Assembly: GCF_021391675.1 (NCBI RefSeq)
Contig: NZ_CP090095.1
Span: 625,501 to 689,500, forward strand
DNA length: 64,000 nt
Origin: Neorhizobium galegae
GTDB lineage: Bacteria; Pseudomonadota; Alphaproteobacteria; Rhizobiales; Rhizobiaceae
Direction: 5' to 3'
Part shown: piece by piece, positions 53,460 to 62,750 of the stretch
Layout of the letters: each line of letters starts with the position of its first letter
Position numbering within the stretch: the stretch's first letter is position 1
Translations under genes and position numbers: made by a program
The notes under the pieces: model-generated
Seen by the model: the letters and a program-made list of their open reading frames with translations, nothing else
Told to the model about the DNA's origin: nothing
The model's database searches: none

Positions 53460-54059
53460 ATGGATGCAACCGGCAGCGAGACGGCGTTTCTTATGGACCA
53501 GCAGTTTTTCGATAGAGGCTCCGTGGAGGTGGCGCGTGATCTGATCGGCGTCGAGCTCGATGTCTCCGGCGCGGGCGGCGTGATCGTCGAGACGGAAGCC
53601 TATGAGCCGGACGAGCCGGCATCCCACAGTTTTCGCGGGCCCACGCAGAGGAACGCGGTGATGTTCGGCCCACCCGGGCATGCCTATGTCTATCGTTCCT
53701 ACGGCATTCACTGGTGCCTGAATTTCGTCTGCCGGCCCGGCAGCGCCGTGCTGATCAGGGCGCTGCAGCCGGTCAGAGGCCTTGAGGAGATGGAGAAGAG
53801 GCGCCGCCTTGCCGATCCGCTGCTCCTGTGTTCCGGTCCGGGCCGCCTCTGCCAGGCGCTCGGCATCACCATTGAGCACAACGGCCTGCCGCTGTTCGCG
53901 CCTCCGTTCGAGCTCACTTTGCCGCAAACACCGCCATTGATCGTCGCCGGTCGGCGGATCGGCATCTCCCAGGCTGTCGATCTGCCCTGGCGTTTCGGTC
54001 TTTCCGGCTCGCTGCATATCAGCAGGAAATTCACCGGCAAGGGCGGTCTTGCGCCCTGA
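53460..54059 (+). CDS. mpg: DNA-3-methyladenine glycosylase (AAG/Mpg type)
   Basis: A 199-residue AAG-fold glycosylase. The catalytic glutamate is in [16 protein letters not shown], the substrate pocket in [20 protein letters not shown], and the DNA-binding stretch [13 protein letters not shown] follows. It removes alkylated purines in base-excision repair. The open frame runs back to 53154, but the domain needs only the ATG at 53460 or 53493; neither has a strong ribosome site. Confidence 0.9.
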   Translation: MDATGSETAFLMDQQFFDRGSVEVARDLIGVELDVSGAGGVIVETEAYEPDEPASHSFRGPTQRNAVMFGPPGHAYVYRSYGIHWCLNFVCRPGSAVLIRALQPVRGLEEMEKRRRLADPLLLCSGPGRLCQALGITIEHNGLPLFAPPFELTLPQTPPLIVAGRRIGISQAVDLPWRFGLSGSLHISRKFTGKGGLAP

Positions 54060-54067
54060 GCGAAGGA

Positions 54068-56548
54068 TTATCTGTTGCGGCCGAGCAGCGACAGCAGTCC
54101 GCCGGTCGCGAGCCCGAGCAGCACGCCGCCCGCGGCCAGCAGCAGGGCATAGGACATGATATTGTCCGACAGCCAGTTTGCCGCGATCAGCCGCGCGTTT
54201 CCGGGCGAGAAGGGCTGCGTCGGCATGAACCGGAACCAGCTCACCGGCACGTCGTGCGGTTCCTTGTCACCGCTTTCATAAACGATGATGCGGCCCTTCA
54301 GCCGGTCCCATTCCTCCCGCGCTGAAAAAGCCTGCATGCCTTCTGCAAGCGACGCGGAATCGGGGGAGATGATCGCGGTCCAGGTGCCGAGCTCGGTCGG
54401 GTCACTTTCCTGGGCGATGATCAGCTTCGCCGTTTGCGGCGGCTTGTAGAGTTCGTCGGTGGCCGGGGCAAAACGCAGCATCGCCATGCTGAGGTCGAAA
54501 TTCTCCTTCGCCCAGTCGCCGAGCGCCCTGAACTGCTGCGAAAAGAAGTTGTTGCCGGCGCGCTGCTGCCAGTCCTGCAGGGTCAGCGAGCTTCTGGCCG
54601 ACGTGTTCGATGACACGCCCGCCGGGTTCCAGCTGTTGCGGCTCTCATGGTCGATCTTCAGCTGCGTGAGGATATTAGCCGGGAATTCCGAGATGGAGCC
54701 GATGAAGAGCGCGTTCGCTCCGGCGACCCGCGCCGCCGATATGGTGACATCGACCGGTATCACGTGGTGCGAGGCGATCGACATCTTTCCGAGAAAAGTC
54801 GCCGCCGCTGACAGGGTTTGTTCGTCGATCCGGCCGAGGAACAGTGAAACGGGCTCGGTGCCTATCCGGTATGGAAAACCGGTTCCCGCCGTGGCGGCGA
54901 GATTGGGCACCTGGGCGATGCGGGCGAAATCGGGCATCTGGAACTGGGAGCTGCCGAAGAGCGCGAACCTTGCCTTGCTGTCGGCGGTGCTGCCCGGAGC
55001 GCAGGCGATATCCTGGCGCGTCAGGAGCGCTGCTTCCACGGTGATCGTGTTCACGCCCGGCTTGAAATGCTGCAGCGTGAGCTTGATCGGCAGATGGCGC
55101 AGGATCGCGCCGCCTGAGGAGGTGATCGGCACGGTCGAGGCTATATCGCCGTTGACGAAGATGTCGATGTGGCTGCCGGGTTGAACGTCTGCCGTATAGG
55201 CGGCATCGAGCAGGATGCGCGCTTCCCCGTAGGCGTTGGCATAAAAGTCGGCCGGTACGCCGATCGTGAAGCGGGTGCGGAACAGCCGGCCGGCAAATTC
55301 CTGGCTTTCGATCCCGAGCTGCGCGAAATCGATCGCCGCATTCGAAAACAGGAACGGCGTATCGAGGCCGTGCCAGGCTTGAGTAGACAACGTCTCACGC
55401 CGTTGCGTGGCCGAACCGTCGGTGGCAGCGACGAAACTTTCGATCAGTCCTTCCAATGCCGGCCAGCTTGGACCGGATAGGACGAGGGCCGAGGCGCCGT
55501 GGGCGCCGGGATAGTCGAGAAAACTCGCTACGGCGGCGTTGGCGGCGGCGGGCGGCAGAGCCGGCAGCAGTGGCCGCAGTTCGTCGCGGGTACCGACGAA
55601 GATCGCGAGCTCGCCGGATTTCGGCAATGCGCTCGGGGTTTTCTCGAACGCAAAGGACTGGTTGGGCATGCCGCCCATAAGCGCCAACCCTTGGGTCAGC
55701 CGCATCAGCATGTCGGTTGCGCCGAGCTGGTCGAGAGCCGGCACGATCAGCCGGAAGCGGGTGCCCCCCTTGTCATTGACGCCGACGGCGCGGATGTCGT
55801 CGAGCCGCGAAAGCCGGTTCGTTCCGCTGGCGCCGAACGTCAGGAACGTCCGCTGCGGGTCGATATCCGTCCACAGTTCGAAGGTCGATTCGATCGTGCA
55901 GTCGGTGCGGTGCCGCTGGTCGGCGCGAAAGCGGATGAGATTGATGCCGGCTTTCAGAACGCCCGCCGGAATGTCGAGGATGCGGTCGCTGATCTGATCG
56001 GGCGAGGCGATCGGATTGGCATAGACCGGCACGTCGTTGATGGTGACCGCCAGTTCGGAGGCCTCCGGCGCGACAACGATGGAATTCTGGTAGCCGAGAT
56101 TGAGCTTTGCCGGAGCTGCCGCCTGTTCGGGTGTCAGGTAAATCGACCATGAACGCTGATCGGCCTCACCGTTCAGCCGCAGGCTCTTCTCGGGCACCAG
56201 ATAATGCCGCCCGGCAAGCTCCGCGGGAAGGGCTGCGGGCTGCCGCGCCGGCGTTGCTGGCTGTGCGGCTGGCGCGGGCGTCGCCGGAGAGGGTGCCGTT
56301 GCCCTTGGCGGAGCAGGGGTCGGCGCGGTCTGGCCGGAAGCGCGAGGCGGCGGCAGCGGGATCTGCGTCTGCACCGGGCCGGGAGCGGGCGGTGCCGGCC
56401 GGGATACGGGCGCCTGCTGGCCCGGAGGAGCCGTGGGCGGCATGGCCTGGGGCCGCTCCGGGCCCATGTTGAACGGCGCGGGCGTCTGGGCCGGCGCGAT
56501 GCCTGCGGAGAAAAGAAGAACTGCGATTGCGAGAGCCTTTTTCATCAT
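54068..56548 (-). CDS. bcsB: Cellulose synthase periplasmic subunit BcsB
   Basis: An 826-residue BcsB. It has an N-terminal signal peptide (MMKKALAIAVLLFSAGIAPA), a proline/alanine-rich linker (about 25-105), tandem carbohydrate-binding and flavodoxin-like domains, and a C-terminal membrane anchor (SYALLLAAGGVLLGLATGG). It guides the glucan through the periplasm and is needed for BcsA activity. It follows bcsA by 6 bp. No bcsZ follows. Confidence 0.93.
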   Translation of the reverse strand: MMKKALAIAVLLFSAGIAPAQTPAPFNMGPERPQAMPPTAPPGQQAPVSRPAPPAPGPVQTQIPLPPPRASGQTAPTPAPPRATAPSPATPAPAAQPATPARQPAALPAELAGRHYLVPEKSLRLNGEADQRSWSIYLTPEQAAAPAKLNLGYQNSIVVAPEASELAVTINDVPVYANPIASPDQISDRILDIPAGVLKAGINLIRFRADQRHRTDCTIESTFELWTDIDPQRTFLTFGASGTNRLSRLDDIRAVGVNDKGGTRFRLIVPALDQLGATDMLMRLTQGLALMGGMPNQSFAFEKTPSALPKSGELAIFVGTRDELRPLLPALPPAAANAAVASFLDYPGAHGASALVLSGPSWPALEGLIESFVAATDGSATQRRETLSTQAWHGLDTPFLFSNAAIDFAQLGIESQEFAGRLFRTRFTIGVPADFYANAYGEARILLDAAYTADVQPGSHIDIFVNGDIASTVPITSSGGAILRHLPIKLTLQHFKPGVNTITVEAALLTRQDIACAPGSTADSKARFALFGSSQFQMPDFARIAQVPNLAATAGTGFPYRIGTEPVSLFLGRIDEQTLSAAATFLGKMSIASHHVIPVDVTISAARVAGANALFIGSISEFPANILTQLKIDHESRNSWNPAGVSSNTSARSSLTLQDWQQRAGNNFFSQQFRALGDWAKENFDLSMAMLRFAPATDELYKPPQTAKLIIAQESDPTELGTWTAIISPDSASLAEGMQAFSAREEWDRLKGRIIVYESGDKEPHDVPVSWFRFMPTQPFSPGNARLIAANWLSDNIMSYALLLAAGGVLLGLATGGLLSLLGRNR

Positions 56549-56554
56549 GCCCTC

Positions 56555-58729
56555 CTATTTCTGTCCGCCGGCAGTGTTATCACGTCCGGTGTTGCGGACG
56601 AGATAGGAAAGCCCGCGGGCCGTCTGGTAGATCGCGAGGCCGAGAAACCACAATGTACCGGCAACCAGGCCGGGATTGTGCCGGCGCGAGACCTGGAACT
56701 GGCTCCATTGAGCGGAATTGGCAAAGATCAGGTCGGCGATCAGCCGGTGGTCGGTCGCCCGTTCCGGCAGGTAGCGGCAGCCGATCGTGGAGACGTCACC
56801 GATCGTCTCCACGTTGCGCACCTCGATCGGCAGGTCGCTGATGGGCAGGTCGCTATAGGGCTGGAATCGGAGAATGCATCTCTTTCCGACCGCGATATCC
56901 TTGAACCCTTCCGTATAGACCTGCACGCCGGCGCCATGCACGGAGACGTCCTCGATCGTGGCGGTGAACCAGCGGTCGCCGACGCCGAACTCGCAGCGGC
57001 GGCTGACCTTGACGCGCCGCGAAGCCTGCCGTTCGCCCCGTTCAGACACGACCCCAAGCGCGCAACCGGCGAGGATGATGTTGAGCAGGTTCCAGCCGCC
57101 GACCACCAGGGTCACGTCGGCCTTGTAGGGCTCGGCGTAGACCCGGTAGACGCTGATCGCAAATGCGACGAGCAGCACGAAGAAGATCACGAAGAATGGC
57201 CGGCTGATTTCCGAAAGTCGGCTGACGGAGACGGATTCGTCCTTGGCGGTCACCTTGAAGGTCGGCTTGCGCGGGTTGAGCATTACCGAGACGACGGCAG
57301 GCAGGAGGTGAACCGTCTGCACATATTCGTAGAGTTCGGAAATCCAGGGCCAACGGAACGCCCCGTAGAGATAGTTCTGCATCATCAGGTTCACGACCAT
57401 ATAGGTCAACGAATAGACCATGAACTCGCCGCCGGACGAGGTGAAAATCTCCAGATCGAAAAACAGGTAGAAGAGCGGCGCGAAGAGAAAGATCGTGCGC
57501 GGGAAGGGAAACAGCCAGAACAGCGTCGACGACATGTAGCAGAACCGCTGCGGCAGGGAGAGGCCTCGCTTGAGCGGCGGAAAGCGGAAGCGCAGAATCT
57601 GCATCATGCCCTGGGCCCAGCGGCTGCGTTGGCCGATGAAGCTTGCGAAGGTGGCAGGCTGCAGACCGGCGATCAGCGGCCGGTCGAGATAGAGGCTGTG
57701 CCAGCCGCGGCTGTGCAGGTCGAGCGCGGTCTCGCAGTCCTCGGTGATGCTGACGCCCGAGAAGCCGTTCGACACTTCGAGCGCCTTGCGGTTCAGAACA
57801 GCCGCCGATCCGCAGAAGAAGGCGGCGTCCCACTTGTCGAGGCCGCGCTGGATGATGCCGTAGAACATCTCGTTCTCGCTCGGCATCTTTTCGAAGGTGC
57901 GCAGGTTACGCTCGACCGGGTCCGGGTTCAGGAAGAAATGCGGCGTCTGGACGAGAAAGAGTTTCGGGTCCTCGTCGAAATAACCGACGGTCTCCAGCAG
58001 GAAATCCCGGGCCGGCGCATGGTCCGCGTCGAAGACCGCGATCAGCGATCCGGTCGAATGCTTGAGCCCGTTGTTGAGGTTGCCGGCCTTGGCATGCTCG
58101 TTGCGCTCGCGAGTGAGGTAACGCACGCCAAGATCGTCGCAAAGTTGCTGCAGCAATTTGTGCCGGCTTTCTGCAGCGCGGGCGTCGGCGACGTTGGCGG
58201 ATTTGCGCTTCTGAAGCGTGCTGCCGTCGTCGAGCAGCCAGACGGTCAGCTTTTCCGGCGGGTAATCCATGTTGCGGGCGGCGGCGAGCGTATTGGCAAG
58301 CAGTACCTCGTCCTCGTTGTAGCTCGGCACGAAGACGTCGACGGTCGGCAGCTCCCGATCGCGTCGTCCATAGGGAGCGCGCGACGGCAGGGGCATGGAA
58401 ACCACGAACAGGCTGAGCGCCAACATCAGCACGCTGTACATTTCCGCGAGATAGACCAGCAGCCCCGGAATGAAGTTCTCGAGCTGGTTGACTGGCGGCA
58501 GCGTGCTTGTCGTGCGCCAGTAGACGTAGCGCATCACCATGGCGGTGCCGAAGGCGAGCGCCACGAGACGCCATTTTCCTCCTGCCTTGAGCAGCCGGAT
58601 GACGCCCATCACGCTGACGACGAGAATGCTGGCGATGAGCTGGGTGCGGGTGTTGATCGGCAGCGTCACGAGCGCGACGATCAACGCGCTCGCGAGTGCC
58701 CAGATGACCGCAGCAAGGAATGTCCGCAT
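56555..58729 (-). CDS. bcsA: Cellulose synthase catalytic subunit BcsA
   Basis: A 724-residue GT2 synthase with N- and C-terminal membrane helices. The catalytic residues are present: Asp167-Asp168 (LLDDGS), Asp234 and Asp236 (DAD), TED at 329-331 and QRSRW at 367-371. A C-terminal PilZ domain has RQASRR and DVSVHG, so c-di-GMP should activate it. It polymerises UDP-glucose into beta-1,4-glucan and exports it. Confidence 0.96.
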   Translation of the reverse strand: MRTFLAAVIWALASALIVALVTLPINTRTQLIASILVVSVMGVIRLLKAGGKWRLVALAFGTAMVMRYVYWRTTSTLPPVNQLENFIPGLLVYLAEMYSVLMLALSLFVVSMPLPSRAPYGRRDRELPTVDVFVPSYNEDEVLLANTLAAARNMDYPPEKLTVWLLDDGSTLQKRKSANVADARAAESRHKLLQQLCDDLGVRYLTRERNEHAKAGNLNNGLKHSTGSLIAVFDADHAPARDFLLETVGYFDEDPKLFLVQTPHFFLNPDPVERNLRTFEKMPSENEMFYGIIQRGLDKWDAAFFCGSAAVLNRKALEVSNGFSGVSITEDCETALDLHSRGWHSLYLDRPLIAGLQPATFASFIGQRSRWAQGMMQILRFRFPPLKRGLSLPQRFCYMSSTLFWLFPFPRTIFLFAPLFYLFFDLEIFTSSGGEFMVYSLTYMVVNLMMQNYLYGAFRWPWISELYEYVQTVHLLPAVVSVMLNPRKPTFKVTAKDESVSVSRLSEISRPFFVIFFVLLVAFAISVYRVYAEPYKADVTLVVGGWNLLNIILAGCALGVVSERGERQASRRVKVSRRCEFGVGDRWFTATIEDVSVHGAGVQVYTEGFKDIAVGKRCILRFQPYSDLPISDLPIEVRNVETIGDVSTIGCRYLPERATDHRLIADLIFANSAQWSQFQVSRRHNPGLVAGTLWFLGLAIYQTARGLSYLVRNTGRDNTAGGQK

Positions 58730-58787
58730 CCTGGGCTATCTCCAGCAGCCGGAAGATCCGGGCATCGATCGATCGGAATTGTTCGGC

Positions 58788-59816
58788 TTATCGGCACGCA
58801 TTGGCGGCCCCGCTGGTCACATCCGTGCAGGAAGGCGAGGGAACACTCATGCGCCGGGTTTGTTGCGCAAGGCCCGACGGCGAGGGAACGAGCGGCGCGC
58901 GCGAGACGGACGGTTCTGCCGTGACCGGTGACGTGCCCGTTGCGCTCTGCGTCATGACCGGCCTCGGCACCGAAACCACGGGCACCGCCGCCGAGGACAC
59001 GCTTGCTGCCGTAGCAGCGGCAGCCGGCGGCGTCGACTGGACGACAGGGGCCGGCGCGGAACGCGTATAAACCGCACTGGCTCGTTGCGGCAATACCGGG
59101 ACGATCGGCTCGGCTGAAGTCGGTCGCGGATAGATCGGTGCACCGACGCCGCCGAGGCTCGGGGAGACCGGCTGTGGTTCCCCATAGGGGTTCCAGCTGC
59201 CGTTATCCACCGCACCGGTGATCGTGTAATTGTACATGAAAGCCAGCAGCTTCTGTTCCGTGGCGTTCGCCTCGCAGATTCTTGCGCGGATCTGGATCGA
59301 GCCGTGGTTCGCGAGCGGCGAGATCGTCCCGGACGGGCTACGGACCTGCTGCCAGCCATACATGCAAAGGTCGTTGCCGGCGCCGCGCCCGAAGGCGTAG
59401 CCGAACGGACCGTAATTGTTCTGGACGAAGAAGGACGAACGCACCATCCGGACGCCCGGCAGCGCCCGCCGCATCTCGGAGGCGATCCCGGCTTCCGTGA
59501 CCGGTGTCGAGGTAAGCTTGTTGTCGCTGAGCTTGAAAGGGCTGACGGTGCCGAAGAACTGGGCTTTCAGCAGGTTCTGCCCTGGGGTCAGGGCTGAGGT
59601 ATAGAGAAAGATGTCCTGATCGACGGCGTTGTCGTAGCGCCGTTCAATGACGCTGACGATCCCGGGGCCGGCCGGCGGCGGCAGGACCATGGCCTGTTCG
59701 GCGGGTACGTTCTTGGCAAAGGTACCCATCTGCACGGGCTGACCGGCACAGCCGGCAGCCAGAAGAGGCAGCCCGCAAAACAGAACCGCTGCACCCAGAA
59801 GGCCGAGGCCGCTCAT
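58788..59816 (-). CDS. bcsN: Cellulose biosynthesis protein BcsN (lipoprotein)
   Basis: A BcsN-type protein with the lipoprotein signal MSGLGLLGAAVLFCGLPLLAAGC; the cysteine would be lipidated. The 342-residue form starting at 59816 has this signal at its N-terminus, with AGGAA close upstream. Starts at 59882 or 59960 are open but would bury it. A proline/alanine-rich tail ends the protein. BcsN marks the alphaproteobacterial cellulose locus. First gene of bcsN-A-B. Confidence 0.82.
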   Translation of the reverse strand: MSGLGLLGAAVLFCGLPLLAAGCAGQPVQMGTFAKNVPAEQAMVLPPPAGPGIVSVIERRYDNAVDQDIFLYTSALTPGQNLLKAQFFGTVSPFKLSDNKLTSTPVTEAGIASEMRRALPGVRMVRSSFFVQNNYGPFGYAFGRGAGNDLCMYGWQQVRSPSGTISPLANHGSIQIRARICEANATEQKLLAFMYNYTITGAVDNGSWNPYGEPQPVSPSLGGVGAPIYPRPTSAEPIVPVLPQRASAVYTRSAPAPVVQSTPPAAAATAASVSSAAVPVVSVPRPVMTQSATGTSPVTAEPSVSRAPLVPSPSGLAQQTRRMSVPSPSCTDVTSGAANACR

Positions 59817-60085
59817 TTCCTGTTTACGAACCAGATGCTTTTCCGCCATGCCGAGCAATACCGATAGGTCGCGGACATTCATGTCCGTCGGAGGTCCCTG
59901 GCGACCGTTCGTTGCAGAGCGAGCTGCAGCAGAACCGATTGCCTGGACCGACTCGGCCATTTGATGAGGTAAGTCTAAATTGTTCGTTAACCATATCAGT
60001 TCATTCTTTAGAAATAGAAAGCTTAAAGAGCAGAAGCCCGCAGCATGAGGCGTAGACGGGGAGTAAGGACGATAGCGGAGTGAGT

Positions 60086-62374
60086 ATGCGGTTCTCGCTG
60101 ATCTCATTGACGGTTCTGGGCATTGGCGCCGTGGGGTTGTATGGTTTGAGCCGTCAGCCGACGGTGGATCTTGGCCTGCTGACGAGCTCCGTCAATTCGC
60201 TTCCTTCTCCGCCCAAGGGACCGCGTCCGCCGGCACCGCCCGCCGAAAAGACCGAACGCGTCGTCGCTCAACTCCTCTATCCGAACCAGAATACCGCGAC
60301 GCCTGCCAGACCCGGCTCTTCGTCGCTGGTGATCGCTCAGGCGCCGGCAGTAGCCCAGCCCGTCCCACCGGTCCCGCCTGCCAACCCGCAGCAGGTCATT
60401 TCAGCCGCCGCCGTGCCGCCGGGCCAGCAGCCGCCGGTCGACGAAAGCGCGTTGCGCTATTTCGCGGCGAGGGGCGATACCGCCCGCCTGCAGGCGGAGA
60501 TTTCCCGTCTCAGGGCGCTCTATCCGAACTGGACCCCGCCGGCCGATCCTTTGGCGGTCCAGATCAATACCGACCGCCAGCTCGAAAACATGTGGGCCCT
60601 CTATGCCCAATCCCGTTATGCGGATGTCCGCAAGGCGGTCGCCGACCGCCAGGCGACGGAACCCGGCTGGCAGCCGCCGGCGGATCTTCTCGACCGTCTG
60701 AAGCTTGCCGAAGCGCGCGCGGGTCTGGTCACGGCTTCCGACGCTGAAAATCATGACGCCGTGATCCGTATGGCGGCCGACAATCCCAGCCTGCTCACCT
60801 GCAGCGAAGTCGATATCCTGTGGCGGGTGGCGGAAGCCTTCGCCCTGACCGACAGACAGGGCCGCGCCCGCGACGCCTACACCTATATCCTCGACAACTG
60901 CGACGATTCCTCGGAGCGTTTCGCTACCGCACAGAAGGCGAGCGGGCTGTTGCCGCCCGATATGCTGGAGGACCTGCTTGCCAAGGAGCGGACGCCGGCG
61001 GGCAGCCAACCGGAATTCGAGCCACTGCGCGACGACATCGCGCGACGGCTGGTAGCAGCTGGCAATATCGATGCGAAGCTCGTGGTGCCTGAAAAATACC
61101 TGACCCGGTTGGAGCGGCTCGCCGAGGCGGACGGGAAAGCTTCCGATGCACTGATGCTCGGCTGGTATTTTTATCGCCGCGACAATCTCGGTGGGGCCGA
61201 GCGCTGGTTCCGCCGCGCCTTCAACAAGGAGGAGACCGCTTCGGCCGCCGAAGGGCTGGCACTGACGCTGGTCGCGCAGAAATCGCCGGTGGAAGCGGAA
61301 ACCGTGCTCTATCGTTGGCGCGAAACCTCCGACAGTGCCAAGGAAGCCTATCTGGCCGCCGTCGCCAATCTGCTGGCGCTCGATCCCCCGCCGGTGCTGC
61401 AGGACGATGTCCTGCGCCGCATGGCACCGATGGTGATAACCGCCCGCAACGCGGATGCGGCCCAGCAATTCGGCTGGTACGCCCGCGCCATGCAGCAGCC
61501 GCAAACGGCGGCCGAATGGTTTCAGGCGGCGCTCGCCTGGAAGCCGGACGACGAACCGTCCGCCTATGGCCTCGCCTTGACGCGCAACGACCTCGGCGAC
61601 AAGGCGGGCGTCGCCCAGATCCAGAGAGCCTGGAATGACCGGTCCGAACGCATCACACGGCTGGGTGAACCGGTGATCGAGCGGGAGGTGCCGCGCCGGC
61701 AGCCCGCGGTCGCTTCCAGACCGAACGCCGATGGCTCGAGAGCGAATGCGCCGGCTGCCGGGCCGCCTGCGGAAGAGGCCAGGCCGGTCGCCCGGACCGA
61801 CGTGACGCGGGCTGCGCCCCAGCCGATCCACAGGACCGTGAGGATACCCGGCCAAGCTGCTGTCCGACGCGGGCAATGCTCGACTACGCTCGATCCTCGC
61901 CGGATTCCGCCGGAAGCGGCGCTGGCCAGGGGCTGGTGCCTGATGGATCTCAACCGCCCCTTGGAGGCAGCACAATCATTCGACGCCGCCTATGCGAGCA
62001 GCTCGGTCGCTGCTCGCTCCGATGCAGCTTACGGCAAGAGCCTCGCCTATCTGCGCGCCGGTTTGACCGACAAGGCCTCTGTCGCTGCGGCCGACTCGGC
62101 GCAGACCAACCAGCGTGCGGTCGAGCTGCAGACCGCCATCCTCTCCGACCGCGCGGTCAATGCCTTCAAGGCCGGACGCTATCGCGAGACGTTGCTGGCG
62201 CTCGACCAGCGGGCGCAGATCGCGCCCGAACAGTCCGATCTCATGTCGTTGCGCGGTTATGCCCATCTCAACCTCGGCCGGCTTGCCGATGCCACCCGCA
62301 TCTTCCAGGCACTCGCCGATATGGGCGACAAGGCGGGCTTGCGCGGGCTCGCCGACGTTCAGGCGATGAACTGA
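60086..62374 (+). CDS. TPR-repeat protein of the cellulose locus (BcsK-like)
   Basis: A 762-residue protein, divergent from bcsN with 269 bp between. An N-terminal membrane anchor (MRFSLISLTVLGIGAVGLYGL) is followed by a proline-rich stretch and many helical TPR-like repeats (SDALMLGWYFYRRDNLGGAERWFRRA). A second proline-rich linker lies near residue 550. The ATG at 60086 has GGAG 5 nt upstream. By position it may replace BcsC as in BcsK of related loci; no outer-membrane barrel domain is seen. Confidence 0.75.
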   Translation: MRFSLISLTVLGIGAVGLYGLSRQPTVDLGLLTSSVNSLPSPPKGPRPPAPPAEKTERVVAQLLYPNQNTATPARPGSSSLVIAQAPAVAQPVPPVPPANPQQVISAAAVPPGQQPPVDESALRYFAARGDTARLQAEISRLRALYPNWTPPADPLAVQINTDRQLENMWALYAQSRYADVRKAVADRQATEPGWQPPADLLDRLKLAEARAGLVTASDAENHDAVIRMAADNPSLLTCSEVDILWRVAEAFALTDRQGRARDAYTYILDNCDDSSERFATAQKASGLLPPDMLEDLLAKERTPAGSQPEFEPLRDDIARRLVAAGNIDAKLVVPEKYLTRLERLAEADGKASDALMLGWYFYRRDNLGGAERWFRRAFNKEETASAAEGLALTLVAQKSPVEAETVLYRWRETSDSAKEAYLAAVANLLALDPPPVLQDDVLRRMAPMVITARNADAAQQFGWYARAMQQPQTAAEWFQAALAWKPDDEPSAYGLALTRNDLGDKAGVAQIQRAWNDRSERITRLGEPVIEREVPRRQPAVASRPNADGSRANAPAAGPPAEEARPVARTDVTRAAPQPIHRTVRIPGQAAVRRGQCSTTLDPRRIPPEAALARGWCLMDLNRPLEAAQSFDAAYASSSVAARSDAAYGKSLAYLRAGLTDKASVAAADSAQTNQRAVELQTAILSDRAVNAFKAGRYRETLLALDQRAQIAPEQSDLMSLRGYAHLNLGRLADATRIFQALADMGDKAGLRGLADVQAMN

Positions 62375-62506
62375 GAAAACCGCAGCTCCGCGTAGTGCCG
62401 AAACAAATGCGCCCATAGCGGGTAATATGCGCCCGATTGAAGCAAAACAGGCATCCTTGCACCTTCCATTAACCTTCGGGCAAGGAATTAACCATACATA
62501 TTAGAG

Positions 62507-62632
62507 ACCACGGCGAAATGGGATGACTGCGGTCTCCCACCAGGCATGAAGCCGCAAAGCCGTACCGGTCCAATCCGGTATCCGCTCATGAAAATCCAGG
62601 AAAGCCCGTGGTGACCGCGTTGCCCATGCCTG
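62507..62632 (+). ncRNA. Structured leader RNA candidate upstream of the globin-coupled chemoreceptor
   Basis: Within the 376-bp region before the receptor gene, two long complementary pairs interleave: ACCACGG (62507-62513) with CCGTGGT (62606-62612), and CAGGCATG (62541-62548) with CATGCCTG (62625-62632). A perfect hairpin TACCGG-TCCAAT-CCGGTA (62563-62580) lies inside, and AGACC (62505-62509) can also pair with GGTCT (62531-62535). The pairs exclude each other or form a pseudoknot. GCCGCAAAGCC recalls c-di-GMP-I aptamers, but the rest does not fit well. Confidence 0.4.
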
Positions 62633-62750
62633 ACGGATATTGATCCGGTCTGGCGAGCATCCCCCGTTCATCCAGGCGCTGGCTGACAGCAGCTTGCATG
62701 CCGCTGATCCTCTCCGGGGATTGGCTTAATTAATTTTGGGGACGGTTTTG

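Noticed and set aside
56204..58924. A 906-codon plus-strand open frame across the cellulose genes
   Set aside because: It is antisense to bcsB and bcsA, has no recognisable domain and reflects high-GC codon bias on the opposite strand.
62466..62492. Two TTAACC repeats considered as a CtrA box
   Set aside because: The TTAA halves are separated by far more than the seven bases CtrA needs.
62507..62632. Direct assignment of the leader as a c-di-GMP-I riboswitch
   Set aside because: Only the GCAAAGCC segment and adjoining hairpin resemble it; the tetraloop-receptor part and the second conserved strand could not be placed.
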